Shown here: piece by piece, positions 1-9,177 of the stretch | Layout: each line of letters begins with the position of its first letter | Numbering within the stretch: the first letter of the stretch is position 1 | Origin: Bin25 sp026709415 | GTDB lineage: Bacteria; Bacteroidota; Bacteroidia; Flavobacteriales; Flavobacteriaceae | NCBI GenBank assembly: GCA_965200045.1 | Contig: OZ241330.1 | Coordinates: 2,542,001-2,606,000 of the forward strand | DNA length: 64,000 nt | Direction of reading: 5' to 3' | Program-made: the position numbers and the translations under genes | The notes under the pieces: model-generated | Database searches by the model: none | The model's input: only the letters and a program-made list of their open reading frames with translations | Told to the model about the DNA's origin: nothing

Positions 1-1020
1 ATTTTTGTCAAAGTCAATTGGGGGTGTGATATGATGTATCCCCAAACTATATTTAACTGTGGAATTTAAAATGGGATACAAATGTTCAATTTCTTCAAAT
101 TTCACTTCATTTTTAGTCGGATGAATATTGACATCAATTTTATTGGTTGGGGCTTCTAAAAAGACAAAAAAACCTGGTTGATTTTTTTCAGGAAGTAAGC
201 CTTCATACGCTTGAAGAATGGCATGCCTCAAATAGGGATGCCTTATATACCGTTTATTAACAAAGAAGTATTGGGGAATGCCTCTTTTTTTGGACATGGA
301 TGGATTTAATATATAACCACTGATTTTGGCAATTTGAGTTTCGGATTCGATTTCTAATAAGTTGTCTTTGAGTTTGGGGCCAAAAATATTTCTCAAACGG
401 AATTTTATAGTGGCCACCGGTAAATGCAACAGTTCTTGATCCTCTTCAAAAACATCAAAACGAACATGGCAATGAGATATGGCCAAACGATAAATTTCAT
501 CGAGAATATACTGTTGTTCACGATGGTTAGATTTTAAAAAATTTCTTCTCACGGGTGTATTAAAAAAAAGATTTTTAACCCCAATAGAAGTTCCATTTTC
601 TGCGGCCATAGCTTCTTTTTTAGTAACCCTACCCCCTTCCATACCAAGAAATGTCCCTAGTGGTTGGTTTTGAGTTTTAGAAATGACTTCTACTTGTGCT
701 ATCGAAGCAATGGATGCTAAGGCTTCTCCTCGAAACCCTTTGGTGACGATTTTTGTCAAATCATCAATAGATTTGATTTTAGATGTAGCGTGTCTTTGGA
801 ATGCCAATTCCATATCTTCAGGAGCTATCCCCACTCCATTGTCCACCACTTTTATTAAACTTCTGCCTGCCTCTTTAATGAAAATTTGTATTTGGGTTGA
901 TCGGGCATCAATGGCGTTTTCCATCAATTCTTTCACAACCGATGCTGGTCTTTGAATGACTTCCCCAGCTGCTATTTGATTGGCAACTTGCTGGGGTAAT
1001 CGAGAAATCAATCCACTCAT
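1..1020 (-). CDS. mutL: DNA mismatch repair protein MutL, N-terminal part (cut by left edge)
   Basis: MutL is the GHKL-type ATPase that links MutS mismatch recognition to strand incision. The 340 residues present begin with an ATG at 1020 and stay open to base 1, so the C-terminal dimerisation part lies outside the window. The Bergerat-fold motifs are clear: the E31/N35/D38-A39 motif I, a DNGVGI motif near residue 60 and TKGFRGEAL near residue 95. The transducer-domain sequence follows, including the NxxIDVNIHPTKxEV signature near the edge. It is the last gene of a TPR-ribH-small membrane protein-mutL run on this strand, 3 bases after the preceding stop, so co-transcription is likely. Confidence 0.97.
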   Translation of the reverse strand, partial: MSGLISRLPQQVANQIAAGEVIQRPASVVKELMENAIDARSTQIQIFIKEAGRSLIKVVDNGVGIAPEDMELAFQRHATSKIKSIDDLTKIVTKGFRGEALASIASIAQVEVISKTQNQPLGTFLGMEGGRVTKKEAMAAENGTSIGVKNLFFNTPVRRNFLKSNHREQQYILDEIYRLAISHCHVRFDVFEEDQELLHLPVATIKFRLRNIFGPKLKDNLLEIESETQIAKISGYILNPSMSKKRGIPQYFFVNKRYIRHPYLRHAILQAYEGLLPEKNQPGFFVFLEAPTNKIDVNIHPTKNEVKFEEIEHLYPILNSTVKYSLGIHHITPPIDFDKN

Positions 1021-1023
1021 TGA

Positions 1024-1314
1024 CTAGTTAAAGAAAATGGTATACTCAAAATCAATGATATAAAGAAATAGAAAAACAAGAACTAAAATGATCAATATCA
1101 AGGTTCTCGATACTGCCCTATTCTTTCTGTTTCTAGATCGCAACCGTTGGGATGCCCATTGGTTTCGATAATCATTATCATTAAATATTTCTCGACTTCG
1201 AGCTATTCTTGAACCAAAATCATAGATATTATGATCTTTTTTCCCCTGGTAATACCTAGGCGTATAATTGAATTTTCTATTTTTAGAGAGTCTAAAAAAA
1301 TTAATCCTAGGCAT
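1024..1314 (-). CDS. Small basic single-TM protein between ribH and mutL
   Basis: This is a 96-residue protein I cannot assign to a named family. The first two thirds are rich in Arg, Lys, Asn and Tyr and look cytoplasmic. Residues about 70-88 form one hydrophobic helix (LILIILVLVFLFLYII type) close to the C-terminus, giving a tail-anchored layout. It sits 9 bases after ribH and 3 bases before mutL, so it is probably translated as part of that operon. Its compact placement, absence of frame damage and length make it a real gene, but its role is unknown. Confidence 0.75.
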   Translation of the reverse strand: MPRINFFRLSKNRKFNYTPRYYQGKKDHNIYDFGSRIARSREIFNDNDYRNQWASQRLRSRNRKNRAVSRTLILIILVLVFLFLYIIDFEYTIFFN

Positions 1315-1323
1315 GATTCAAAT

Positions 1324-1827
1324 TTACAAGGAACTATTCGAATTTAATTCTTTGATTCTAAGTTGAGCCATTTCAATGGCCGCCATGGCGGCTTGTGAAC
1401 CTTTATTTCCTAATTTACCGCCACTTCTTTCTCGGGCTTGTTCTATGTTGTCATCAGTAAGAACACAGAAAATAACAGGGACTGTCCCTTTCAAATTCAA
1501 ATCTTTAATACCATGGGTAACCCCTTGACAGATATGATCAAAATGAGCTGTTTGGCCTCTGATGACGCTGCCAATGGCAATAACCGCACTAGGATTTTTT
1601 TGTTGGGCAAGACCACATCCGTAGATTAATTCAAAACTACCTGGCACATCCCATTTAGTGATTTCGGTGACTCCGTATTCTTTTAGTTTGGATTCAGCTC
1701 CAATATACAAGTTATCTGTAATGGACTTATTCCACTGAGAAACAACCAAAATGAAGTTAAGTTTCTCAACCCCATCAATCAAAACCTTTGTTTCTTTTGT
1801 TGTAGAAATGTAATCTTGAGTTGACAT
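1324..1827 (-). CDS. ribH: 6,7-dimethyl-8-ribityllumazine synthase
   Basis: RibH condenses 5-amino-6-ribitylaminouracil with 3,4-dihydroxy-2-butanone 4-phosphate to make lumazine, the penultimate step of riboflavin synthesis. At 167 residues it matches the usual length. The family landmarks are visible: WDVPGSFEL near residue 60, GSVIRGQTAHFDHI near residues 85-98 with the conserved catalytic-region His, and the C-terminal GxKGxxAAxAAIEM block. The ATG at 1827 overlaps the last base of the upstream TPR gene, which indicates translational coupling in one operon. Confidence 0.97.
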   Translation of the reverse strand: MSTQDYISTTKETKVLIDGVEKLNFILVVSQWNKSITDNLYIGAESKLKEYGVTEITKWDVPGSFELIYGCGLAQQKNPSAVIAIGSVIRGQTAHFDHICQGVTHGIKDLNLKGTVPVIFCVLTDDNIEQARERSGGKLGNKGSQAAMAAIEMAQLRIKELNSNSSL

Positions 1828-2576
1828 TACCGAAGTAATGTTTCCAGTTTGGCAATTTGAATTTCAATATGTTCGGCTTCCGTTGCTTGGGGATAATCGT
1901 TTTTGATGGTATTGAAAAATTCCAAGGCATCCTCATGCCTTTCTAATTCTAGAGCCAGTATAGCTGCTTTGTATAAAAATTTAGGAGCTGTGAAATCGTT
2001 ATCACTCATATCAATCGCTTCCAAGTAATATTCATAGGCATCTTGTGGCTGCCCCAAACCAGCAAACGAATCAGCGATGGCTCCTTTGGCCAAAGCTGAA
2101 AAAATAATGTCTTTTGATTTGAACCTTTCAAGATGCCGGATGGCGTTTTCATACTCCCCCAGTCTTAAATAGGCAATTCCTGCACTATATTGAGCCAATC
2201 GAGCAGACTTCGTGCCCCTATACCGATCAATAATTTCTAAAAAGCCGTATTTTCCTTCCCCCCCTTCTAATGAAAGCCGATACAGGGAATCGGAGTTCAT
2301 GACGCTATTGGTGGCCATGTTGAAATATTCCTGCGCTTGCCCCATTTCTCCAACAACTTCTCTTTCTTTTGGTTCTAAAATGAATCTTTGATTACCTAAA
2401 TACCCTAAAACCCCAATAGCAATCACTCCTACAGCAATAAGAATATAATTTTGGTTTTTTGAAACCCATCGTTCAGTCTTTGATGCCGTAACATCAAGGG
2501 TTTCAAAGACTTCTTTTGTTGTACTTTGAGAAGAAGACGGACTAGATTTGGTGGAGCGCTTTTTATAGGTAGCCAT
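1827..2576 (-). CDS. Membrane-anchored tetratricopeptide repeat protein
   Basis: This 249-residue protein has a charged, Ser-rich N-terminus, one transmembrane helix at residues 44-61, then an extracytoplasmic region of TPR-type helical hairpins. Examples are the repeats around SARLAQYSAGIAYLRLGEYENA and PQDAYEYYLEAIDM, written here only as short landmarks. The layout resembles the YfgM family of inner-membrane TPR proteins, which contact the secretion machinery. In Bacteroidota such a gene commonly precedes ribH, as here. It is the first gene of the run to mutL and has a well-formed promoter just upstream. The TPR scaffold is clear; the partner is not. Confidence 0.88.
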   Translation of the reverse strand: MATYKKRSTKSSPSSSQSTTKEVFETLDVTASKTERWVSKNQNYILIAVGVIAIGVLGYLGNQRFILEPKEREVVGEMGQAQEYFNMATNSVMNSDSLYRLSLEGGEGKYGFLEIIDRYRGTKSARLAQYSAGIAYLRLGEYENAIRHLERFKSKDIIFSALAKGAIADSFAGLGQPQDAYEYYLEAIDMSDNDFTAPKFLYKAAILALELERHEDALEFFNTIKNDYPQATEAEHIEIQIAKLETLLR

Positions 2577-2593
2577 AATACATTAAGGGGCGT

Positions 2594-2624
2594 CAAAATT
2601 AGAATTTTTATCGATTAATCCCAA
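2594..2624 (-). promoter_or_regulatory. Bacteroidota-type promoter of the TPR-ribH-mutL operon
   Basis: On the minus strand a TTG (2624-2622) is followed after exactly 20 bases by TAATTTTG (2601-2594). This fits the TTG...TAnnTTTG consensus read by the primary sigma factor of Bacteroidota. The start codon at 2576 lies 18 bases downstream of the -7 element, leaving a leader of about 10 bases. The assignment is by consensus match only. Confidence 0.6.
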
Positions 2625-2771
2625 TCCGGTGGCTTGTTTGAATACATCTCTTAGAGTATGAGAGATGTAGCAACCAGTCTTTATCCTTTTTGACCATTCA
2701 TTACTGACTTAACGGTCAATATTCTCAAAATATTTGCTTTGCTCGATTTTTGTTATTAAAACTTAAATAAT

Positions 2772-3206
2772 CTATGGCAAGGAATCGGTAGCTACCCAAT
2801 TGAGATATCCTCCTTCAAGGTCATAGATTCTTTCAAATCCCAAATCAATCATAATATCGATTGCTTTTTTACTTCTATTTCCCGATCGACAGTGAATTAA
2901 ATATGGTTTTGTTTTATCTAAGGTATCAATTTGTCGGATGAAATTAGAATCTAAAACGTTAAAATTCACGGCATTTGGTATCGACCCCTGGATAAATTCA
3001 TCGGGTCTTCTCACATCGATGATCGGATGTCCTTGCTTTATTAATGCTTTGAATTCTTCAACAGAAACTATTTGATAGTTACTATTTTGAGAATTGATTG
3101 CATCAAAAATGTATAGCAATGAATAAACCAAAATGATTAATCCAATGACCCCAAAAAGAACATATTTCTTTAAAAACTGTTTCAGTAGTTTATCAATTTT
3201 TTCCAT
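2772..3206 (-). CDS. Membrane-anchored rhodanese-like protein
   Basis: This is a 144-residue protein with an N-terminal transmembrane helix at about residues 16-34 and a single rhodanese domain from residue 45 to the end. The active-site loop is intact: Cys106 in HCRSGNRS, the form expected of a catalytic sulfurtransferase, with the DVRRPDEF motif near residue 64. The domain should face the periplasm. Rhodaneses of this type move sulfane sulfur, but the acceptor cannot be told from sequence. A TATTTTTG promoter-like element (3215-3208) stands two bases before the ATG, so either the mRNA is essentially leaderless or the match is fortuitous. Confidence 0.9.
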   Translation of the reverse strand: MEKIDKLLKQFLKKYVLFGVIGLIILVYSLLYIFDAINSQNSNYQIVSVEEFKALIKQGHPIIDVRRPDEFIQGSIPNAVNFNVLDSNFIRQIDTLDKTKPYLIHCRSGNRSKKAIDIMIDLGFERIYDLEGGYLNWVATDSLP

Positions 3207-3293
3207 CCAAAAATATGGTTCTGCATTGATAACTTAAACAACAAGTTTTTAACAATTTAAGACTTCATAGACTCGAATGAAACCGTGTTAATT

Positions 3294-3301
3294 TACTTTT
3301 G
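3294..3301 (+). promoter_or_regulatory. Candidate -7 element for gcvP
   Basis: TACTTTTG matches the Bacteroidota TAnnTTTG -7 box and lies 38 bases before the gcvP start codon. No TTG is found at the expected upstream spacing, so this is half of a promoter. No glycine-riboswitch-like structure is apparent in the short leader. Confidence 0.35.
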
Positions 3302-3339
3302 ACTTTAATATTTTTTACTGCCTAAAAACCGTTTAAAAA

Positions 3340-6174
3340 TTGGATTCATTTGCTACTAGACACCTTGGTCCTGACAACCAACAAGTGGCTGTGATGCTTA
3401 AAAAACTCGGACTTGATTCAATCGATCAGCTAATTGACCAAGTCATACCATCTTCCATTCGATTAAATCAAACATTAAATTTACCTGATGCTATTTCTGA
3501 ATCAGAATATAGCCAATTGATGCTAGAGCTATCCAGAAAAAATAACCTGTTCAGAAATTTTATTGGACTAGGGTACCATCCCACCTATTTACCAGCGGTT
3601 ATTCAACGTAATATTTTTGAAAATCCAGGTTGGTATACCGCTTATACTCCTTATCAATCCGAAATATCCCAAGGCCGATTAGAGGCTCTTTTAAACTTTC
3701 AGACCATGGTTATTGAATTGACCCAAATGGAAGTTGCCAATGCCTCTTTACTAGATGAAGCAACGGCGGCGGCGGAAGCCATGCGATTGCTCTTTGTAAC
3801 ACGTTCACCAGAAAAAAAGAAACACCAGGCCCATCGGTTTTTTGTTTCTTCAAATGTTTTTAACCAAACGAGAAAAGTCTTAAAAACAAGAGCCCAACCT
3901 ATCGATATAGAAATTGTCATCGGGAATCATGAATCGGTTCGTTTTGATCAATCTTATTTTGGAGCTATTATTCAATATCCCAGTCAGAAAGGGAATATCC
4001 CTAATTTATCGGCATTGAGACAAAAAACCAAAGCATATGATATTCCAATAATAGTTGCTGCCGATTTATTAAGCTTAGCGATTTTAGAACCGCCGGGTTC
4101 TTACGGTGTGGATGTTGTCGTTGGTACTTCACAGCGATTTGGTATTCCTTTGGGTTATGGTGGTCCACACGCTGCCTATTTCGCCACTTTAAATCAATAC
4201 AAACGACATATTCCTGGACGGATTATCGGCCTTTCAAAAGACAACAGTGAACAGCCAGCTTATCGGATGGCACTACAAACTAGAGAACAGCATATCAAAA
4301 GAGATCGAGCTACCTCTAATATTTGTACATCTCAAGTTTTACTGGCTGTAATGGCTTCCATGTACGGTGTATTTCATGGACCAAAAGGTCTCAAATCCAT
4401 TTCAACTCAAATTCACCAAAAGGCATTACTTCTGAGTCAAAAATTAAATTCTTTGGGTTATCAACAATTAAACGATCATCTATTTGACACTCTTCAAATA
4501 AGGGCAGACTCTGAAAAAGTAAAAGTAATGGCTGAAAGCAATGGCTTCAACTTTTGGTATGTTGATCAACAAACGGTGTGTGTTGCAGTCAATGAAATCA
4601 CTACTAATCAAGATCTCATTGATATCACTCAAGTATTTAAATCCGCCAAAGGACAAATAGCTAGTGATGATCCACATGTTTTAGGGAATATTCCAAAAGT
4701 CTATAATAGAACATCAACGTTTATGGAGCATCCCGTGTTCAATCAATACCATAGTGAAACTTCTCTCATGCGATACATCAAATCACTTGAAAACAAAGAT
4801 TTAAGCCTCACTAGCTCCATGATTGCTTTGGGATCTTGTACAATGAAATTAAATGCTGCCGCCCAATTACTTCCTTTGAGTAAAAGTTCTTGGAATTCAC
4901 TACATCCTTTTGCCCCCAAAAATCAGGTGCTGGGGTATCACAAAGTATTGCATGAATTAGAAAATTACCTCTCTGAAATCACTGGTTTTTATGCCACATC
5001 ACTTCAACCTAACTCTGGCGCCCAGGGAGAATTTGCAGGACTATTGGTGATTAAAGCTTATTTAAATAGCATCGGAGATGTTCATAGAAATGTGTGTTTG
5101 ATTCCAGATTCAGCTCATGGCACCAACGCCGCTTCAGCCATTATGGCTGGACTCAAAGTAGTGGTTGTACGATCGGATAATCAAGGGGAGATCGATTGGG
5201 ACGATTTTCAATCCAAAGCCGAGTTACACAAAGAAAAATTGGCAGCCATCATGATTACCTATCCATCTACGCATGGCGTCTTTGGATCGAATATTAAAAA
5301 TGTCACCCAATTGATCCATCGTTATGGTGGACAAGTCTATATGGATGGCGCCAATATGAATGCTCAAGTTGGATTGACCAATCCTGCGATCATTGGAGCC
5401 GATGTTTGTCATTTGAACCTGCACAAGACATTTGCCATCCCACATGGCGGAGGAGGTCCGGGTGTTGGTCCTATTTGTGTGGCCGAGCATTTAGCTCCTT
5501 TTCTTCCTGATACTTCTATTGAAAACTCTGAAAACAAGGTCCCTACTCCAATCCATATTTCAGCGGCACCCTATGGATCTCCTTTAGTTTCTTTAATTTC
5601 CTATGGCTATATACGATTATTGGGAAAACATCATTTAAAGCGTTGCAGTGAAATGGCCATTTTGAATGCCAATTATATTCAAAACCGACTAAAAGATCAC
5701 TACCCCATTGTATTTACAGGAGATCAACATCGGGTAGGTCACGAATTGATTATCGATTGTCGGTCATTTGTAAAGTTCCAAATCGATGCTTCAGATATCG
5801 CCAAACGTTTAATGGATTATGGCTTTCACTGTCCTACACTATCGTTTCCAATCAGAGGCACGTTAATGATTGAACCGACTGAAAGTGAAAATCTTTCAGA
5901 AATCGATCGATTTTGTGATGCTTTGATTTCAATTCATGCTGAAATCACTTCCAATGATGAATCAATCCGACAACTGCTAAAAAATGCTCCACACACCATA
6001 GAGATGTTGACTTCAGATCACTGGGATTTTCCATATTCAAGAAATCAAGCAGCTTTTCCAAATGGCAAAAGAGCTAAAAAATATTGGCCCCCTATTCGGC
6101 GTATTGATGATGCTTATGGGGATCGAAATCTAGTTTGTACTTGTCCTCCTATTGAAGCCTTTGAAGAAGTCTGA
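3340..6174 (+). CDS. gcvP: Glycine dehydrogenase (decarboxylating), P-protein
   Basis: GcvP is the PLP-dependent decarboxylase of the glycine cleavage system. It releases CO2 from glycine and passes the aminomethyl group to the lipoylated H-protein. The 944 residues span the full fused alpha/beta form. The PLP-binding Lys is K696 in NLHKTFAIPHGGGGPG, and the C-terminal IRRIDDAYGDRNLVCTCPP block is typical. The start is TTG at 3340: the in-frame stop TAA at 3334-3336 is only one codon upstream, and the reading from TTG (MDSFATRHLGP) matches the family N-terminus. It stands alone, with the other gcv genes elsewhere. Confidence 0.97.
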   Translation: MDSFATRHLGPDNQQVAVMLKKLGLDSIDQLIDQVIPSSIRLNQTLNLPDAISESEYSQLMLELSRKNNLFRNFIGLGYHPTYLPAVIQRNIFENPGWYTAYTPYQSEISQGRLEALLNFQTMVIELTQMEVANASLLDEATAAAEAMRLLFVTRSPEKKKHQAHRFFVSSNVFNQTRKVLKTRAQPIDIEIVIGNHESVRFDQSYFGAIIQYPSQKGNIPNLSALRQKTKAYDIPIIVAADLLSLAILEPPGSYGVDVVVGTSQRFGIPLGYGGPHAAYFATLNQYKRHIPGRIIGLSKDNSEQPAYRMALQTREQHIKRDRATSNICTSQVLLAVMASMYGVFHGPKGLKSISTQIHQKALLLSQKLNSLGYQQLNDHLFDTLQIRADSEKVKVMAESNGFNFWYVDQQTVCVAVNEITTNQDLIDITQVFKSAKGQIASDDPHVLGNIPKVYNRTSTFMEHPVFNQYHSETSLMRYIKSLENKDLSLTSSMIALGSCTMKLNAAAQLLPLSKSSWNSLHPFAPKNQVLGYHKVLHELENYLSEITGFYATSLQPNSGAQGEFAGLLVIKAYLNSIGDVHRNVCLIPDSAHGTNAASAIMAGLKVVVVRSDNQGEIDWDDFQSKAELHKEKLAAIMITYPSTHGVFGSNIKNVTQLIHRYGGQVYMDGANMNAQVGLTNPAIIGADVCHLNLHKTFAIPHGGGGPGVGPICVAEHLAPFLPDTSIENSENKVPTPIHISAAPYGSPLVSLISYGYIRLLGKHHLKRCSEMAILNANYIQNRLKDHYPIVFTGDQHRVGHELIIDCRSFVKFQIDASDIAKRLMDYGFHCPTLSFPIRGTLMIEPTESENLSEIDRFCDALISIHAEITSNDESIRQLLKNAPHTIEMLTSDHWDFPYSRNQAAFPNGKRAKKYWPPIRRIDDAYGDRNLVCTCPPIEAFEEV

Positions 6175-6313
6175 TGAAATTGAAATATCAGATTTCATTT
6201 TATAAACCGTGAATTATTGCTCAATTTCCTAGCCGGCTTAAATTGTTGCACCGAATGAATGACTCGTTTCAATCGAATGCTTCATGAACATCCCATTGGA
6301 TTTCGATTATTCA

Positions 6314-6321
6314 TAATTTTG
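6314..6321 (+). promoter_or_regulatory. Candidate -7 element abutting the mlaE start
   Basis: TAATTTTG matches the TAnnTTTG box but ends only five bases before the ATG at 6327. A TTG lies 15 bases upstream, shorter than the 17-23 usually reported. If real, the transcript would begin at or near the start codon, or translation would begin at an internal ATG (6336 or 6363). Confidence 0.35.
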
Positions 6322-6326
6322 AACGG

Positions 6327-7064
6327 ATGAATTTCATGTTCCACATTGGAAATTACCTTATAATGATCTATCGGGTGTTTGGAAAGTTCACGCCCTGGTC
6401 GATCATGCGCCAATTGATTTTAAAAGACATTGATACTTTGATTATTGGTTCCATGGGAACTGTCATTTTTCTTTCTTTTTTTGTTGGAGGGGTTGTTACC
6501 ATTCAAACGGCTTTAAACATTGAAAATCCACTGATTCCGAAAACAATCGTTGGTTTTGCGACCAGGCAATCGATTATTCTAGAATTTTCCCCCACTTTAG
6601 TCTCCATCATCATGGCAGGAAAAGTCGGATCTTACATTACTTCTTCGATTGCCACGATGAGAGTTACAGAACAGGTTGATGCTTTAAAAATCATGGGGGT
6701 CAACACCTACAATTATTTGATTTTTCCAAAAATTGTAGCCATGATGATTTATCCCATTTTAATCACATTTTCCATGGCCTTTGGTATTTATGGAGGATAC
6801 CTTGCTGCTGTTTATGGTGGATTTGGAACTACTTCAGATTTTATTACGGGCGTTACTGACGATTTTAGACCCTATCATGTCATTTATGCTTATATCAAAA
6901 CCGTTGTCTTTGCTTTCATTTTGGCTACTATTCCTGCCTACCATGGGTATTTCTCCAAAGGAGGTTCATTACAAGTTGGAAAAGCAGCCACCGTCTCTTT
7001 TATTTGGACTTCAACGGTCATCATCGTGGTCAATTACCTTCTCACTCAACTGATGCTGGCCTGA
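6327..7064 (+). CDS. mlaE: MlaE-family ABC transporter permease
   Basis: This is a 245-residue inner-membrane permease of the Mla/MCE lipid-transport type, with five or six hydrophobic helices. The conserved cytoplasmic segment of the family is plain at about residues 92-117: MAGKVGSYITSS followed by TMRVTEQVDALKIMG. In diderm bacteria these permeases pair with an MlaF ATPase and an MlaD substrate-binding ring to move phospholipids between the two membranes. The ATPase follows immediately with overlapping stop and start codons (TGATG). No mlaD is in the window. Starts at 6336 or 6363 are possible alternatives, because the apparent promoter box lies so close to 6327. Confidence 0.93.
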   Translation: MNFMFHIGNYLIMIYRVFGKFTPWSIMRQLILKDIDTLIIGSMGTVIFLSFFVGGVVTIQTALNIENPLIPKTIVGFATRQSIILEFSPTLVSIIMAGKVGSYITSSIATMRVTEQVDALKIMGVNTYNYLIFPKIVAMMIYPILITFSMAFGIYGGYLAAVYGGFGTTSDFITGVTDDFRPYHVIYAYIKTVVFAFILATIPAYHGYFSKGGSLQVGKAATVSFIWTSTVIIVVNYLLTQLMLA

Positions 7065-7834
7065 TGATACAAATTGAAAAATTATACAAGCAATTTGATG
7101 GAAACTATGTTTTGAAAGACATTTCAACAAGATTTGATGTCGGAAAAACCAATTTAATTATCGGTGAATCAGGATCCGGTAAAACTGTTTTAGTAAAATG
7201 TATACTACGTCTTCATCAAATTGATTCGGGTGACATTATTTATGAAAATCAAAGACTCAAAGACTTCGATGATGAAGCTTTGATTGACTTGAGAGAACAA
7301 ATGGGGATGGTATTTCAGGGAAGTGCCCTTTTTGATTCCATGACTGTTGAAGAGAATATATCCTTCCCATTAAAAATGCATACCAAAAAGTCAAAAGATG
7401 AAATATTAGATCTCACCGAAAGAATTATACAACGCGTCAATCTGCTCAATAGTAATAAAAAGTTCCCCAACGAACTCTCGGGAGGAATGCAAAAAAGAGT
7501 TGCCATTGCACGAGCTGTTGTCTCAAAACCCAAATACCTTTTTTGCGATGAACCCAACTCTGGATTGGATCCTTACACCGCTATGTTAATAGATAACTTA
7601 ATTGCAGAAATCACTCAAGAATACCAAATCACCACAATCATTAATACGCATGATATGAATTCTGTATTAGAAATAGGAGAAAAGATTATATTCTTGAAAG
7701 GCGGCGTTAAAAACTGGGAAGGAACAAAGCATGAAATCATGAATTTTTCCACCCAAGAAGTCAGAGATTTTCTTTATTCTAATAAAGTGTTTCGAGAACT
7801 AGGAAAATACGTCAGGCCAACCCAAACAGAATAA
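7064..7834 (+). CDS. mlaF: MlaF-type ABC transporter ATP-binding protein
   Basis: This 256-residue ATPase energises the MlaE permease. Motifs in order are Walker A GESGSGKT (34-41), a Q-loop in MVFQGSALFDSM, the signature LSGGMQKR (138-145), Walker B YLFCDEP (158-164) and the NTHDM switch His. The FQGSALFDSMTVEEN segment is characteristic of the Mla/Ttg2A branch. I place the start at the ATG at 7064, which overlaps the mlaE stop as TGATG. The frame extends upstream to 7004 but that part overlaps mlaE coding sequence. The gene converges on mcrC; no clear terminator lies between them. Confidence 0.95.
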   Translation: MIQIEKLYKQFDGNYVLKDISTRFDVGKTNLIIGESGSGKTVLVKCILRLHQIDSGDIIYENQRLKDFDDEALIDLREQMGMVFQGSALFDSMTVEENISFPLKMHTKKSKDEILDLTERIIQRVNLLNSNKKFPNELSGGMQKRVAIARAVVSKPKYLFCDEPNSGLDPYTAMLIDNLIAEITQEYQITTIINTHDMNSVLEIGEKIIFLKGGVKNWEGTKHEIMNFSTQEVRDFLYSNKVFRELGKYVRPTQTE

Positions 7835-7944
7835 TTACTGAACCTCTAAGCCCCAAAAATTCGATTCAATCCTTTCATCATCATTTACCGAAATAGACCG
7901 AGTTTACCACCAGATTCCATTCAAAATATCAATTGGGCCTATGA

Positions 7945-9177
7945 CTAATCAGGTTTTATTTCTGAAATCGATTCGAAAATCTGCTCTCCAATCCGTTTAT
8001 TGAGTTTATTTTCTGAAATGACATTAGCTTTTAAAATGCCACATGAAAGACGTTCCTGTGGTGATTCAAATGATTTTACTTTTAGATTTGGTTGATCGGA
8101 TGTTGCCGTAGGATACAGTAAAAATGATTTTTTCACATTCCAGAATTTATTGTATACAAACATTTGTCTCAAATCAGATGTTGATGGATTATCAATATAC
8201 CTTTTCCACTTGGTATCGATAATAAAACTTTCCATATTATTCATACTTTGAACATATATATCTGGTTTTAATTGATTGTTACCCCAAAACCTTTTGCTCT
8301 TTTGCCCCTGAACTTTAGAATTAAATCTTCTAGAAGATTTCTGTAATTGAATCAAAATGTATTCTTCCCATAATTGATTCATGTCAAAAAGAATGGCCAC
8401 CATTTTATTATTTCCAATGACTATATCGGGATTATACCCTTGGATGATCCATTTTGCTAGTTTGAATCCCCGTTCATATATTCTGGTTTTTCCTTCGAGT
8501 TTCACTTTTGAAAACGTTTTATCCGTTAGTTGAATATTACTGACATTTGGAAATCTTTCTAATAGTTGAAGGCATTTTCCATAGAGAATCGAACCCGTAC
8601 TATATCGCTGTACAATTTTTAGTGCATCGAATAAGATTTGATGGATGAGATGATCGTATTCGTATTTGATATGAGAGGTATAAAATCGTTCTTTATGAAT
8701 GTAGTTCTTCGCTAGATGCTTTGAAAAGATGAGTTTTCCTTTCAATGCCGTTAAATTTTGAGAATACCGATCATATTTTCTTTGGAGGCCTCGTCGAAAC
8801 AACTTTTGTAGTTCATTGAGATAGAGGTCAAAGAGTAATTCAATAAAACTGTTTTGACTTGTCTTTAAAGAACTATAATTGGTTACCGTGGGATTCAGTT
8901 TTAGAGTTGCTTTGAGCATCTCCAAGAGTACTCCTCGCCAAAGACTTTTCTCATCTACTGAGGGTCTATTATCTATTTTGGGGAGGACTTCTATTGTAAT
9001 AGCATTTACTTGTAAGACACCGACATACTCTTTGAACTGGATTCCATTGTATTGTAGATTAAAAAACTTTTTATCGTGTTTTGCATTGAAAGCATGAAGG
9101 CTTTTTTTATCATTTTCATCAAGATTTAATTCTTTCCAACTGTAAAATTGATGCTCAAAAACTTTATGAGTTTTCAT
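7945..9177 (-). CDS. mcrC: McrC-like nuclease subunit of an McrBC-type restriction system
   Basis: In McrBC (type IV) systems McrC supplies the nuclease and stimulates the McrB GTPase; the pair cuts modified foreign DNA. This 410-residue protein shows the C-terminal PD-(D/E)xK core with Asp in LKPDIYV and the D321-T322-K323 triad, matching the D...DTK pattern of McrC. The N-terminal half (for example the VLPKID and LTALKGKL stretches) is typical of the McrBC 5-methylcytosine restriction component family. It overlaps the end of mcrB by 14 bases, so the two are translationally coupled. It lies at the edge of a variable island between core genes. Which modification is recognised cannot be deduced. 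Confidence 0.9.
   Translation of the reverse strand: MKTHKVFEHQFYSWKELNLDENDKKSLHAFNAKHDKKFFNLQYNGIQFKEYVGVLQVNAITIEVLPKIDNRPSVDEKSLWRGVLLEMLKATLKLNPTVTNYSSLKTSQNSFIELLFDLYLNELQKLFRRGLQRKYDRYSQNLTALKGKLIFSKHLAKNYIHKERFYTSHIKYEYDHLIHQILFDALKIVQRYSTGSILYGKCLQLLERFPNVSNIQLTDKTFSKVKLEGKTRIYERGFKLAKWIIQGYNPDIVIGNNKMVAILFDMNQLWEEYILIQLQKSSRRFNSKVQGQKSKRFWGNNQLKPDIYVQSMNNMESFIIDTKWKRYIDNPSTSDLRQMFVYNKFWNVKKSFLLYPTATSDQPNLKVKSFESPQERLSCGILKANVISENKLNKRIGEQIFESISEIKPD

Noticed and set aside
3207..3339. Glycine riboswitch upstream of gcvP
   Set aside because: The interval is about 130 bases, is shared with the divergent rhodanese promoter, and shows no aptamer-like paired structure.
7004..7063. Upstream start for the MlaF ATPase
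   Set aside because: It overlaps mlaE coding sequence, and ATG 7064 gives the canonical N-terminus with TGATG coupling.
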